From NCBI RefSeq assembly GCF_000238255.3, contig NZ_CP011040.1, forward strand, positions 372,001-436,000: a DNA stretch of 64,000 bases. Direction: 5' to 3'. Numbering within the stretch: position 1 is the first letter of the stretch; every line of letters begins with the position of its first letter. The stretch is from Pseudoalteromonas spongiae UST010723-006. Lineage in GTDB: Bacteria > Pseudomonadota > Gammaproteobacteria > Enterobacterales > Alteromonadaceae. Shown here piece after piece: positions 44,307 to 53,825 of the stretch. The position numbers were made by a program, and so were the translations under genes. The notes under the pieces were generated by a model. It worked only from the letters and a program-made list of their open reading frames with translations. It ran no database searches and was not told the origin of the DNA.

Positions 44307-46577
44307 TTAGTTAACCCCTTGCATCATTCTTAGCTGATTAACCATTTGCGCTATTTGCCGGTCGTTCGGCAGTAAACGTGCAAGATTTTCGGCATAAAAT
44401 AACGCTTGCTTAAACTGGTTTAATGCAATGTAACTTTGCGTCAGGCTATAACTAATATCCGGATTTGTTGGGGTAATCGCATAGGCCTTTTCAAAATAAC
44501 GAATTGCTTGGTGAATATTCTTTTGGTCTTGCAGCAATAACGCGTAAGTGTATAAGTAACTTGCATTTTCAGGGGCAAACAGAGTGGCATTTTCTAGGCT
44601 TTTAAGTGCATTTTGTTTTTCATTACTGCGTATTTGGCTCATTGCTAATGCGTAGTACACATCGCTTGCCTCATGATTGACACTGAGTGCCTGCTTAAGA
44701 ATATTTTGAGCTTTTGATTCATCACCTTGCTGGCGATATAAATCCGCAAGGTTAACATACGCTGGCATAAAAATAGGCTCAACTTTTATCGCATCGAAAT
44801 AGTGCATTTCTGCGGCTTTAGGCTCGGCCATCTCAAGCGCTAACAAAGCTAGGTTAGTGTGTGAAAATCCACGTTCTGCGTTAAACTCTTGGCTTTTTTT
44901 GTAATCGTTTAGTGCGGCGTTTAAACGTGTCTTATCTTGCTTTGACAGCTCATTTGGAAAGGGCGCGTTCAACATGCCGGCTAGTGAGCGAGCAGCCTCA
45001 ATTCGCACACTATGGTGAGTTGAATCTAATAAAACATTAAAAAGACGCCAGCGGTCGGTCACTGGATAGGGCGTTGCAGCATTAATTGCGGCGATGTGTT
45101 TGAGTGGCGATGGGTCTTTTATTGCCCGCGCAATCGCAACTAACGCGTTATTGCCGGGTGTATTGCGCATACGTGTGAGTGCTGAAGCACTGACGATAGT
45201 CGAGTACTGTTTATCTTGCGCTATACGGGTCAGTAATTCAGCTGCGTTTGGCGCACGCTCATCGGCGCGATGAAAGCTGGTGGCAAAGTGTGCTTTGCCA
45301 ATATGTTTACTATTTGGGTGCCACGTTTTAATTTGCGAAACGGCCCAGCTTGCCGTTTGATCTTGGTGACATTGGTTACACGCATTACTGACACCCGTTT
45401 TAATCGTTAAATCGGGTCTTGGCACTTTAAAACTATGGTCGCGACGGGCATCAACTTGCATGTAAGTCGTGGTGGGCATATGGCAATCTACACATTGGCT
45501 GCCAATTTCATTTGTTGTGTGGCCATGATGTTTTGGTGTATCAAAAGTGGTGCTTGCATGGCATTGGGTGCAGGTTAAATTATCTTGAAGTTTTAACTTA
45601 CCACTGTGCGGGTTATGGCAGTTAGTGCAGGTGACACCTGCTTGGTACATTTTACTTTGCACAAATGAGCCCCAAACATAATTTTCATCCCATACTTGAC
45701 CATCTACTTGGTAGAGTTCTGGGGTTAATAATGCGGGTTGAAATGCATTGAAAAAGTCATGGGGTCCTTGGCGGTCAGCCAAATTTGAACGTCGGCCGTG
45801 GCAGGTGGCACACATAGTAACTTGTTTGGATTCTTTTAAAGGCGACACGCTTTTCATTGTGCCATCAGCCTGGCTTTGAAATAGCGGGGTTTTTTGCCCA
45901 ATAGCATGGGTAAAGCCTTTGTTTTTGATTTTGTTATTACCACTCGCCCACTTTAAGTGTTGCTCACTGTCGCCGTGACATGCGTTGCAGCTAACATTAA
46001 TAGCGGAAAACGTTGAGTTAAAGGTGTTACTTTTAAAGTCGAAGTTCTTTTGAAAGTCAGTGGAGTGACAATCGGCGCACATATGGTTCCAATTTTGCCC
46101 TTTTTGGCTCCAGTGAAAGGCGTCTGTTTCAGTTTGCTCAGGATGAAGCACAAACCAGCGTTGTCCCCCTTGCTGTTTACTTCGGCTGTCCCATGCAAAT
46201 GGAAAAAACTGGTAATGACCGTTACCAAAATCAAACATATATTGTTGCAAAGGGTGATAGCCAAAGGTATATGTCACCGCGTAAGTTGTTAATTCGCCAG
46301 TAAGGTTTGGCATTTCAATATATAAACCACTGTCTTTTTTAAAAAAGCGTGCTGTTTGGTTTTGATACGCTAAGCTTGCGTTGTCAAAGTTACCTAAAAT
46401 TGACGAGTCGCTTGCGACTTCCATGGCATGAAAGTGGTGTGAAGTCTGCCAATCTGCAACTTGGCTTTGGTGGCACGTTGCACATACCTGTTCGGGCTTT
46501 TGCGTTGGTAACGCAAGGGCAAAGGTACAAAATACGCTGTAACTTAGAATAAAAAAAGCGAGCCAAGCCTTAGACAT
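44307..46577 (-). CDS. octaheme c-type cytochrome with C-terminal TPR domain
   Basis: 756 aa. Signal peptide (about 1-23). Eight CXXCH haem motifs in the first 410 residues: CATCH, CADCH, CNACH, CATCH, CTNCH, CTQCH, CVDCH, CNQCH. Several CHNP/CHMP loops recall the cytochrome c554/multihaem nitrite-reductase fold. The C-terminal 330 residues are helical, with HEAT-like then at least four TPR repeats. Periplasmic. It probably transfers electrons, with the TPRs as docking surface; no known reductase partner lies beside it. Single gene. Confidence 0.88.
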   Translation of the reverse strand: MSKAWLAFFILSYSVFCTFALALPTQKPEQVCATCHQSQVADWQTSHHFHAMEVASDSSILGNFDNASLAYQNQTARFFKKDSGLYIEMPNLTGELTTYAVTYTFGYHPLQQYMFDFGNGHYQFFPFAWDSRSKQQGGQRWFVLHPEQTETDAFHWSQKGQNWNHMCADCHSTDFQKNFDFKSNTFNSTFSAINVSCNACHGDSEQHLKWASGNNKIKNKGFTHAIGQKTPLFQSQADGTMKSVSPLKESKQVTMCATCHGRRSNLADRQGPHDFFNAFQPALLTPELYQVDGQVWDENYVWGSFVQSKMYQAGVTCTNCHNPHSGKLKLQDNLTCTQCHASTTFDTPKHHGHTTNEIGSQCVDCHMPTTTYMQVDARRDHSFKVPRPDLTIKTGVSNACNQCHQDQTASWAVSQIKTWHPNSKHIGKAHFATSFHRADERAPNAAELLTRIAQDKQYSTIVSASALTRMRNTPGNNALVAIARAIKDPSPLKHIAAINAATPYPVTDRWRLFNVLLDSTHHSVRIEAARSLAGMLNAPFPNELSKQDKTRLNAALNDYKKSQEFNAERGFSHTNLALLALEMAEPKAAEMHYFDAIKVEPIFMPAYVNLADLYRQQGDESKAQNILKQALSVNHEASDVYYALAMSQIRSNEKQNALKSLENATLFAPENASYLYTYALLLQDQKNIHQAIRYFEKAYAITPTNPDISYSLTQSYIALNQFKQALFYAENLARLLPNDRQIAQMVNQLRMMQGVN

Positions 46578-46867
46578 AATCCATTATCTTTTTATTGTTT
46601 TTCAACCTTATAACAAGTTGTAGGTTTAAACGCAAAGGCTTAGGCTGCTGTGAGCCGCTTGTTTTTAGAACAATTTAACCTGCACTCGGGTTAAGGTGTT
46701 ACGCCCACAGGCACCTATGAGCTATGTTGTTTTATAGCGCTAGCTTGATAGTTTTTCTTAGCAAAAGGCAAATTTGTGCGTCAAAAGCGAGTCTATTGCA
46801 TCAAGTTTAATGCAGTAATATGTAAAAAGTGCTGCTAGAGAGTAATTTGTGATTTCGAGCTTAGGAC

Positions 46868-47152
46868 TTAATGTTTCAAACAACATTGTTTGCTTTTAAA
46901 GCGTGAGAGTAATGGAGCATGTGTGAATTTAAGTGTTGTTTTTTTTAATAGCGATTGTTTGCGTCGCGCGGCGTAAAAGTCGACTACTTTACTATCAAAG
47001 TAAATCGCTAAAACCAGTGCAACTATCGTTAAAGAAGGGGCATACACAAGTGATGCAATCACATCACCTTTAATGGTTAAGTTGATCATTAATGGCGTTA
47101 AAACGACCAATGTAGCAAGTAAACGATAGAAAATTAGAAATATCTGAAACAT
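46868..47152 (-). CDS. small membrane protein, 94 aa
   Basis: Two hydrophobic helices (about 5-25 and 33-52), then a basic cytoplasmic tail of about 40 residues with many Lys and Arg. No family recognised. It lies between the cytochrome gene and a LysR gene, each with its own spacing. Confidence 0.6.
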   Translation of the reverse strand: MFQIFLIFYRLLATLVVLTPLMINLTIKGDVIASLVYAPSLTIVALVLAIYFDSKVVDFYAARRKQSLLKKTTLKFTHAPLLSRFKSKQCCLKH

Positions 47153-47251
47153 GGTAATGGCTCTGTGTATAGCTGTTTGCGTAATTGCTACTTTAGAGCC
47201 AAAAAATGATCATGACAAAAGGATAATATTCACTCTATAGGTGAATATCAT

Positions 47252-48163
47252 TCATCTATTTTCGGCGTAGAGCTCAGGTGATGCAGTTAGCCAATTTATA
47301 AAGCACTGAATATCGTGACGACCTTCGTCTTCTTCTCGGTACACGGCGTAAAGACCACGTTCAAAAGGAACAAATTCATTAAACGGTGCAATCAATGATT
47401 GGTTTTCCAGCCGTTGATTTTCAAGTGGGAAAATCGCCAACGCCATACCTAATCCCTGAGTTGCCGCATTAATTGAAGAGTCGTAATCATTAAAGGTAAG
47501 CACGCGTTTTGTGTTGGATAAAGTAATGCCTACAGCGCGAGACCATTGCAGCCAAACATCGTCCATGTAGGCTAAGTCAATTAACGGTAACTGGTTAACA
47601 TGTTTTAATTTACTGATTTTATGTTGAGCAAAAAATGGCACCGAGCAAACCGCAGATACTGATAGGTCAAGTAGCTTTTGGTGTGTGGTATTGGGCCAAT
47701 TACCTTGGCCAATGCGAATTGCTAAGTCAATGTCGTCGTAGCGTAAATCAGCGACGTGATTACCGGTTTCTATTCTAAGTTCAATGTCTGGGTGTTTTGT
47801 TTGAAATGCGCCTAATTTTGGAATAATGATGCTACTTGCTAGGGTTGTAAAACACGAGATTTTTAATGCTTGCGATGAAAACCGGTTGCGGGTTTTACGC
47901 GTACCAAGTTCAAAGCAATCAAGCCCTTGTTGCACGTAATTTAAGTACATTTCTCCAGCAGCGTTTAGTTCAACACCACGACTTTTGCGTTGAAATAAAC
48001 TAAACCCTAATTGCTGCTCAAGCGCTTTTATTTGATGGCTTACCGCAGAGGGCGTAATGCATAGCTCATTACTGGCCGCTTTAAAGTTTTGGTGACGTGC
48101 CGCTGCTTCAAAAATACTCAGTAGATGAAGCGGCGGGTATTTATGTTTCATCGAAAACACCAT
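47252..48163 (-). CDS. GcvA-like LysR-family regulator
   Basis: 303 aa; a Met at residue 5 is an alternative start. HTH in FKAASNELCITPSAVSHQIKALE and the opening PPLHLLSIFEAAARHQNF are typical of the GcvA group. The C-terminal substrate-binding domain contains RYDDIDLAIRIGQGNWP, again GcvA-like. The controlled genes are unknown; the divergent neighbour at 48304 is a candidate. Confidence 0.88.
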   Translation of the reverse strand: MVFSMKHKYPPLHLLSIFEAAARHQNFKAASNELCITPSAVSHQIKALEQQLGFSLFQRKSRGVELNAAGEMYLNYVQQGLDCFELGTRKTRNRFSSQALKISCFTTLASSIIIPKLGAFQTKHPDIELRIETGNHVADLRYDDIDLAIRIGQGNWPNTTHQKLLDLSVSAVCSVPFFAQHKISKLKHVNQLPLIDLAYMDDVWLQWSRAVGITLSNTKRVLTFNDYDSSINAATQGLGMALAIFPLENQRLENQSLIAPFNEFVPFERGLYAVYREEDEGRHDIQCFINWLTASPELYAENR

Positions 48164-48303
48164 GTGAACGTATTGATTAGCACAATTAATTTACGCTTAA
48201 GGTGAATTGTATTCAACCTTTTAATTACAGTCTCTATTTCTTGCCTGAGCAAATCATGGCTTTAGTTTAAAAACTCGGTACAATAAAAACATGATAAATT
48301 TTA

Positions 48304-48951
48304 ATGAGTTGTAAAATGAGCGCTGTGAGAAAAATAATAAGTAAGGTGGCGTTTGAGTTAATTGTGATCACCTTAGGTGTATTGGTCGCACTTGGTATTA
48401 ACGCTTGGTACAACACTTATCAACAACGACAACAAGCTGAAGTGTTATTGGGTAAAATTGCTTATGAACTAACGCAAAACATAGAGCGATTAGAAAGTGC
48501 AGCAAGTGCTTATAACGATAACATTATTAAGTCGCAGCGTTATGTCGCTGAGCTCGAAGAAACCGGTGAATCGCCAAGGTTTGAGTTTGTATTAAAAATG
48601 CTCAACGTTGATCAAGGGGCATGGCGTTTTTCACAAAGTCGTGAGGAGTTAAATACCTTACCTGTTGAGCTGTTAATCGCACTTGATCTTGCCAATCGCA
48701 GTAATACTGAAGCCAAACACATGGTGAACACCTTTATTTTTGAAGGCCATGACGATTTGAGTGAATTCTCAGATAGCGATTTAAATGAACGTTACTTAGA
48801 CGGTGTAGAGCGCGAATTTAAACAAATTAAGTTTTATGTGGATTATGCGTTAATGAGTTCACAGCAAGCGCTTTCGCGCTTAAAAGAATACCGCGCTACT
48901 GGCAAATTAGTCGCTCGTAAAGAGAATGTAACCCTCTCGACAGAATTGTAA
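48304..48951 (+). CDS. membrane-anchored hypothetical protein (DUF6090-like)
   Basis: 215 aa (start at 48304 or at the Met four codons on). One N-terminal transmembrane helix (FELIVITLGVLVALGINAWY), then a helical periplasmic part. The opening pattern, a helix ending in LGVLVALGINxW followed by a charged coiled segment, is that of DUF6090-type proteins. Function unknown. It forms a run with the lipoprotein and GNAT genes that follow. Confidence 0.7.
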   Translation: MSCKMSAVRKIISKVAFELIVITLGVLVALGINAWYNTYQQRQQAEVLLGKIAYELTQNIERLESAASAYNDNIIKSQRYVAELEETGESPRFEFVLKMLNVDQGAWRFSQSREELNTLPVELLIALDLANRSNTEAKHMVNTFIFEGHDDLSEFSDSDLNERYLDGVEREFKQIKFYVDYALMSSQQALSRLKEYRATGKLVARKENVTLSTEL

Positions 48952-48990
48952 TACGTGAAAGTACTTTTCGATATTGATAAGGATATCACT

Positions 48991-49404
48991 TTGAAAAATT
49001 GGGTATGTGCATTGGCTGTCACTATGTTAGCTGGATGTGGTTATTTCGGAGCACCCGTGCGCGAATTTGATTCAACGGTTAAACAGCTTAATTTAGCCAA
49101 TGTCGTTGAAGGGTCTTGGCAGCGGGTTTGTTTTATTACGCCATACACTGATAATCAACGAGCTCGCAAGGTGTTAGGGTTTAGGTTTGATGTTGAAAAA
49201 CGAACCCGTATCAAAACTAATGACGGCGTGACACTGTTAGTTTTTATTAAGGACAACCAAGTAGAACACTATTTTGAAACACCACGCGGCAATATTGATT
49301 TTACGAGCGTTACGCCTACCTGCATTGATCGTGAAAATGCCTATTTAAAATTAGAAAGTAACAGCAACTGGACTCGAGCGGTTCATAGCGGCAAAAGAGA
49401 GTAA
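48991..49404 (+). CDS. small lipoprotein, TTG start
   Basis: 137 aa. The TTG at 48991 has AAGGA at 48979-48983 with 7-base spacing, and gives MKNWVCALAVTMLAGC, a compact lipoprotein signal with lipobox LAGC. An in-frame GTG at 48955 would put 12 extra residues, some acidic, before the signal and has no good ribosome site. The mature part is about 120 residues, soluble, with two Cys. Not assigned to a family. It is 40 bases after the previous gene and 6 before the next. Confidence 0.75.
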   Translation: MKNWVCALAVTMLAGCGYFGAPVREFDSTVKQLNLANVVEGSWQRVCFITPYTDNQRARKVLGFRFDVEKRTRIKTNDGVTLLVFIKDNQVEHYFETPRGNIDFTSVTPTCIDRENAYLKLESNSNWTRAVHSGKRE

Positions 49405-49410
49405 AGCCAA

Positions 49411-49878
49411 ATGGTTTCAATCGAAACGTTAAACCAAACCCATCTTAATCGACTTGCTAACGTAACATTGGCAAGTGAGCAATTAAAGTTTGCTTGCAGT
49501 GCTAAGGAGTTTATTCAAGAAGTAGATCCAGCGGTGCATTTACATGTAATTAAACAAGATGATGAGGTCATTGGCTTTTTTAAACTCGATACCCATTACG
49601 GTAAGCATTACGATTTTTGCCCAACTGACGGTTTAGGGCTGAGAACGTTTGTAATTGATGAAAAGCAACAAGGAAATGGCTTAGGTAAGCAGGCGATTGC
49701 TGCATTACTTAAGTATTTAACACAGTACTACGGCGATTATAATTGGCTTTACCTAACCGTTAATTGTAAAAATGCCATTGCACAACGATGCTATCAAAAA
49801 AGCGGTTTTACTGAGGCTGAATCCCTTTATTTAGGTGGTCCTGCTGGCCCGCAACACATTATGTATAAAGCGCTATAA
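49411..49878 (+). CDS. GNAT family N-acetyltransferase
   Basis: 155 aa. Acetyl-CoA motif VIDEKQQGNGLGKQAIAALLKYL (about 82-104), and NCKNAIAQRCYQKSGFTEAE at the end of the fold. Cytoplasmic. Starts 6 bases after the lipoprotein gene and is likely in the same transcript. Substrate unknown. Confidence 0.87.
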   Translation: MVSIETLNQTHLNRLANVTLASEQLKFACSAKEFIQEVDPAVHLHVIKQDDEVIGFFKLDTHYGKHYDFCPTDGLGLRTFVIDEKQQGNGLGKQAIAALLKYLTQYYGDYNWLYLTVNCKNAIAQRCYQKSGFTEAESLYLGGPAGPQHIMYKAL

Positions 49879-49996
49879 GCAACCAAAAATCAGTTTCACG
49901 TTAACGCGTTACAACAATATTTACAGATTAATCTGTAAAAATCGCTTTCTATTTTAACTGGTCAGATATACAGTAAAAAATAAAAGGAATGCGATT

Positions 49997-50350
49997 ATGA
50001 AATATACAGGTAGTTGTCACTGCAAAGCGGTGCAATTTGAATTTGAAAGTCCACCTATTACAGATGCGTTGCAATGCAATTGCTCAATTTGCATTCGTAA
50101 AAATGCGATAATGTCTAAACATTGCGTTAGCGCGCAGCAGTTTACATTGCTTTCTGGCAAGGATGATTTGAACACCTATCACTGGGGTGATCACGATGTA
50201 AATCATCATTTTTGTAAACACTGCGGCATTTATCCGTTCCACGACACCCTATACCAACCGGGCGAGTATCGTTTGAACTTGGGTTGTGTTGATAATCTTG
50301 AACCGCGTGAATTAACAATTACCTATTTTGATGGTCGCAATGAATTGTAG
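49997..50350 (+). CDS. GFA/CENP-V family protein
   Basis: 117 aa. Zinc-binding Cys pattern of the GFA family: GSCHCKAVQFE near 5-15, CNCSICIRK near 28-36, and HFCKHCGIYPFH near 72-83. The fold coordinates Zn and resembles glutathione-dependent formaldehyde-activating enzyme; most members have unproven activity. Cytoplasmic single gene. Confidence 0.9.
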   Translation: MKYTGSCHCKAVQFEFESPPITDALQCNCSICIRKNAIMSKHCVSAQQFTLLSGKDDLNTYHWGDHDVNHHFCKHCGIYPFHDTLYQPGEYRLNLGCVDNLEPRELTITYFDGRNEL

Positions 50351-50477
50351 CGAGACGGGTTGTTGAGTTTTATTTTTGATTGATAAAAGTGAACGTAAAG
50401 TTCGTATTAATTAATTTTATTGCTAGCGGCGAATTGCTCATAATAGCCTTGTTACTTAGATAACACTGGAGAACAAA

Positions 50478-50588
50478 ATGAGTACATTAATTAATTCGTT
50501 AAAACAAGCACTGACGCAACCAGCGACGGCACCAAAGCAGGTATGTAATTACCCGAACAATTACTACGGCGACCAATGTTGTAAATAA
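50478..50588 (+). CDS. 36-residue Cys-rich peptide
   Basis: ATG with a good GGAG site 8 bases upstream; 36 codons and TAA. The N-terminal half is helix-like and leader-like (MSTLINSLKQALTQPATAP); the C-terminal half has three Cys (23, 34, 35), three Tyr and an Asn-rich turn (CNYPNNYYGDQCCK). A strong hairpin terminator follows at 50620, so it is an independent transcript. Possibilities are a ribosomally made modified peptide precursor, a secreted or membrane-bound microprotein, or a metal-binding peptide. No modification enzyme is next to it. I do not recognise the family. Confidence 0.65.
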   Translation: MSTLINSLKQALTQPATAPKQVCNYPNNYYGDQCCK

Positions 50589-50619
50589 TCGCTTAACTGA
50601 AAATTGCGACAATATAATG

Positions 50620-50660
50620 CACTGCTTACGCTGGCAGCCAGCTGCAAAGCAGTGTATTTT
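50620..50660 (+). terminator. hairpin terminator between the small peptide gene and nth
   Basis: CACTGCTT at 50620-50627 pairs with AAGCAGTG at 50647-50654; an inner GCTGG/CCAGC helix (50630-50642) extends it. TATTTT follows. Confidence 0.8.
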
Positions 50661-50696
50661 ACCCTTTTATTTTAGATCGTTAGGGATGTTGTCATT

Positions 50697-51365
50697 GTGA
50701 CGCAAAAAAATTTATTAAAAGCTGAACGTGTCGCGTTTATTTTAGATGAACTTGAAACGCGTTACCCAAATCCTCCCATCCCACTTGATCACAGCGATCC
50801 TTATACCTTATTAGTTGCAGTTCTTTTGTCGGCACAATGTACTGATGAACGAGTTAATCAAGTCACGCCAAAACTATGGCAACTAGCCGATAATCCGTTT
50901 GATATGGCAATGCAAACGGTTGAGGATATTCAAGCAATTATAAGGCCTTGTGGGCTATCGCCGCAAAAGTCCAAAGCCATTAAAGTGCTGTCTGAAATGC
51001 TTGTCGCAAATCACAATGGGCAAGTGCCACAAGATATGGCTATTTTAGAAACGCTGCCAGGAGTGGGCCATAAAACAGCGGGGGTTGTAATGGCGCAGGC
51101 ATTTGGTGTTCCGTCGTTTCCAGTCGATACACATATTCACCGCCTTGCACAACGCTGGGGGCTAACCAATGGTAAAAATGTGGCGCAAACCGAAAAAGAT
51201 TTAAAACGACTTTTCCCGAAAGAGCGCTGGAACGATTTGCATCTGCAAATTATCTATTATGGACGTGAGTTTTGCACAGCCCGTGGATGCCACGGTTTAG
51301 TATGCCCGATCTGCACAACTTGTTATCCTAATCGAAAGCACGCGAAAGTGATTAAAAAGCCTTAA
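50697..51365 (+). CDS. nth: endonuclease III with non-canonical 4Fe-4S spacing
   Basis: 222 aa. Helix-hairpin-helix LPGVGHKTAG with catalytic Lys126, and Asp144 in PVDTHIHR. It removes oxidised pyrimidines and nicks at abasic sites. The iron-sulphur Cys pattern is Cys193, Cys203, Cys206, Cys209 (with one more at 198), not the usual C-x6-C-x2-C-x5-C of gammaproteobacterial Nth. The text YPNPPIPLDHSDPYTLLVAVLLSAQCTD and LHLQIIYYGREFCTARG matches a different branch that I associate with Bacteroidetes and Planctomycetes type enzymes. It may be an acquired second Nth. GTG start. Confidence 0.93.
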   Translation: MTQKNLLKAERVAFILDELETRYPNPPIPLDHSDPYTLLVAVLLSAQCTDERVNQVTPKLWQLADNPFDMAMQTVEDIQAIIRPCGLSPQKSKAIKVLSEMLVANHNGQVPQDMAILETLPGVGHKTAGVVMAQAFGVPSFPVDTHIHRLAQRWGLTNGKNVAQTEKDLKRLFPKERWNDLHLQIIYYGREFCTARGCHGLVCPICTTCYPNRKHAKVIKKP

Positions 51366-51719
51366 GGTACGTTGAATAGTGCATTTTCGCTCCTAAGGGC
51401 AATGGTGATTTTCTCCCTTGCCTGTATTGGAATTTCATTAATTTAGAGCAGCAAACCATACTCATTCTGTTTCGTTAATGAAATAAATAGTCAATGCTTA
51501 AAATATTAATAAAGATAACCAGTTCCCGAGTACTTCATATCAATTCGTATGCCGCATTGCTAATACATAAATCGTAATGCAATCGTTTGCTCTAATATTT
51601 ATTTATTGAATGTTATGTTCAGGTGTAAATATCGTTAACATTTTGAGTGTTAATACCGATACCAAATAGGTATATTAAATTTGTAACCTGTTATACAAAA
51701 CAATAATAAAGGCAGTATT
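51366..51719. other. intergenic region before the dCache chemoreceptor
   Basis: 354 bases, AT-rich, no credible ORF on either strand. Contains the promoter region of the chemoreceptor; no motif named. Confidence 0.4.
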
Positions 51720-53675
51720 ATGAAAATGCGCACTAAGTTAATTGCGGGATTCGCCATCACCGTAATTGTGCCTATTCTGGCAATCGCTATGCTCGCACTC
51801 TCGCAGGCGAAAAGTGATGGTTTCACTCGGTTTTTAGCAACAACCCATGCTGAGATCCGTCAAGTAGAAAAAGGCTTTAATCTATTTTTTCAACAAGTTA
51901 AACATAATGCTGACTTTTTAGCACAGGCCAATGTTGTAAAAAATGTGCCAACAGATGTCACCACATATATGGGCGCTGAAAAGTCGATGGACCCACTGGC
52001 AGCAGTGGCCGGCGAGGCGGATATTTTTACTCTGTATGAAACCTTTGGTAAAACCCATCAAGAGTTGCTGTTTGTTTATTTGGGCACAGAACAAGGCGGG
52101 TTTATTCAATACCCAGCAGAACCACTTGGAAATTACGACCCGCGCCAACGCCCGTGGTATAAATTAGCACAAAGCGCCAGAGGAAAAACCGTTATTACCG
52201 AACCTTATCAAGGCGTAACAGGGCAAGCCATGGTGTCAGTAGCTAAAGCGATTAGTAACGACAATGGACAATTTGTTGGTGTGCAATCCCTTGATGTGAC
52301 CTTAGCCACACTGACCGATATTGTATCGAGCATTAATATTGGGGAAACAGGCTATTTAATTTTGGTTGATGGCTCGGGCACTGTGCTTGCCGACCCAAAA
52401 AATGCTGATAACAATTTTAAAGCTATTTCTGAATTGTCGTCACCGATTTATACATCGCTTGCGGATAACCTATCAAGCAAATCATTTACCATCGAAACCA
52501 GTAATAACACGCTAGAAGCAACCACGTATTTTTCAGATGATCTAAATTGGCGTTTTGTGGCTGTAATAGAGCAAGATGAAATTCTGCAATCTGCATCAGA
52601 AATGAAGGTATTTATTGGCATTATCGCATTAATAATGATTGCATTATTTGTAGTGGTTGGCGTTATTTTAGCGAATCGCATTGTTTACCCAATCGAAAAA
52701 GTATCCGAAGGTCTTAAAGAAATAGCGCAAGGTGAAGGGGATTTATCGAAACGCCTTGATGTGATTGGCAATGATGAAATTAGCCAGTTAGCAAAGTGGT
52801 TTAATCAATTCCTATCTACAATTAACGATCTTGTTAAAGATATAAATCATAAATCACAAATTCTAAATGATGCGGCTACGGTGTCGGGCGCAAAAGTCAC
52901 AGAGATTATGAACGCAAGTCACGAACAAGAAGGCAGCAGTGAAGAAGCTGCAAAAGGCACGGCGACACTTGCTGACGTAGCAAAACAAGTCTCTGATGAT
53001 TGCACTATTGCTATGAGTGATATTGTGCAAGCAGAAAACTTTGCTGATGAAGGTAATAATGATGTTAGGCTCGCGGTGAATGAAGTAACTAGTTTAAACG
53101 ACTCGTTAAGCGAATCGTCACAGGCCATGACCCAACTTGAAAAAGAAAGTGAAAACATCACCAAGATACTTGATGTGATCCGTGGAATTGCGGAACAAAC
53201 TAACTTGTTGGCATTGAATGCGGCGATTGAAGCAGCGCGTGCAGGTGAGCAAGGCCGTGGCTTTGCGGTGGTTGCTGATGAAGTACGTACACTGGCAAAA
53301 CGCTCACACGAATCAACCGAAGAAATCGATAAAGTTCTCAACAGCTTAATTGAACAAACCCGCTTGATGTCAGATAAAATGGCAAGCAGTGTTACGCGCT
53401 CACAAGGCGCTATCGAAAAGGCAGAAAAAGCACATAACTCGTTTGATGACATTAGTAGTGCGGTTAGCAAAGTCAAGCAATTGATTTCACAAATTTCAGA
53501 TGCTGCGCAGTCTCAGTATGATGCCGCCGATGAGATTAACCGCGACATTACGGGCATTAGTGATTCGGTAAAACACACTGCTGGCTCTGCCGATGAATTA
53601 GCGGAAGGCTCTCAGCAACTCGTTGCATTGTCGGAAGATTTACGCAGCCTAGTAAATCGCTTTCATGTGAAGTAA
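51720..53675 (+). CDS. methyl-accepting chemotaxis protein with dCache domain
   Basis: 651 aa. TM1 about 7-28, a periplasmic dCache_1 domain (about 35-285; [16 protein letters not shown] and [19 protein letters not shown] are its signatures), TM2 about 296-318, HAMP, and the signalling hairpin [38 protein letters not shown]. No CheR-binding pentapeptide at the C-terminus. It senses a small molecule, often an amino acid or organic acid, and controls the flagellar motor through CheA/CheW. Ligand not known. Confidence 0.94.
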   Translation: MKMRTKLIAGFAITVIVPILAIAMLALSQAKSDGFTRFLATTHAEIRQVEKGFNLFFQQVKHNADFLAQANVVKNVPTDVTTYMGAEKSMDPLAAVAGEADIFTLYETFGKTHQELLFVYLGTEQGGFIQYPAEPLGNYDPRQRPWYKLAQSARGKTVITEPYQGVTGQAMVSVAKAISNDNGQFVGVQSLDVTLATLTDIVSSINIGETGYLILVDGSGTVLADPKNADNNFKAISELSSPIYTSLADNLSSKSFTIETSNNTLEATTYFSDDLNWRFVAVIEQDEILQSASEMKVFIGIIALIMIALFVVVGVILANRIVYPIEKVSEGLKEIAQGEGDLSKRLDVIGNDEISQLAKWFNQFLSTINDLVKDINHKSQILNDAATVSGAKVTEIMNASHEQEGSSEEAAKGTATLADVAKQVSDDCTIAMSDIVQAENFADEGNNDVRLAVNEVTSLNDSLSESSQAMTQLEKESENITKILDVIRGIAEQTNLLALNAAIEAARAGEQGRGFAVVADEVRTLAKRSHESTEEIDKVLNSLIEQTRLMSDKMASSVTRSQGAIEKAEKAHNSFDDISSAVSKVKQLISQISDAAQSQYDAADEINRDITGISDSVKHTAGSADELAEGSQQLVALSEDLRSLVNRFHVK

Positions 53676-53825
53676 TACGGCTATTGGGCTTGTCAAATAC
53701 ACAGTTGCCAAGCCTTTATCTCCCTTTTAAAAAACCGTCAATCTACCTCTATACTTTACCTTTGTGCACATCATAGGGCGAAAAAGTGGTCTACACTTTA
53801 GATGGATCAGCCTTAGGTTAATGCT

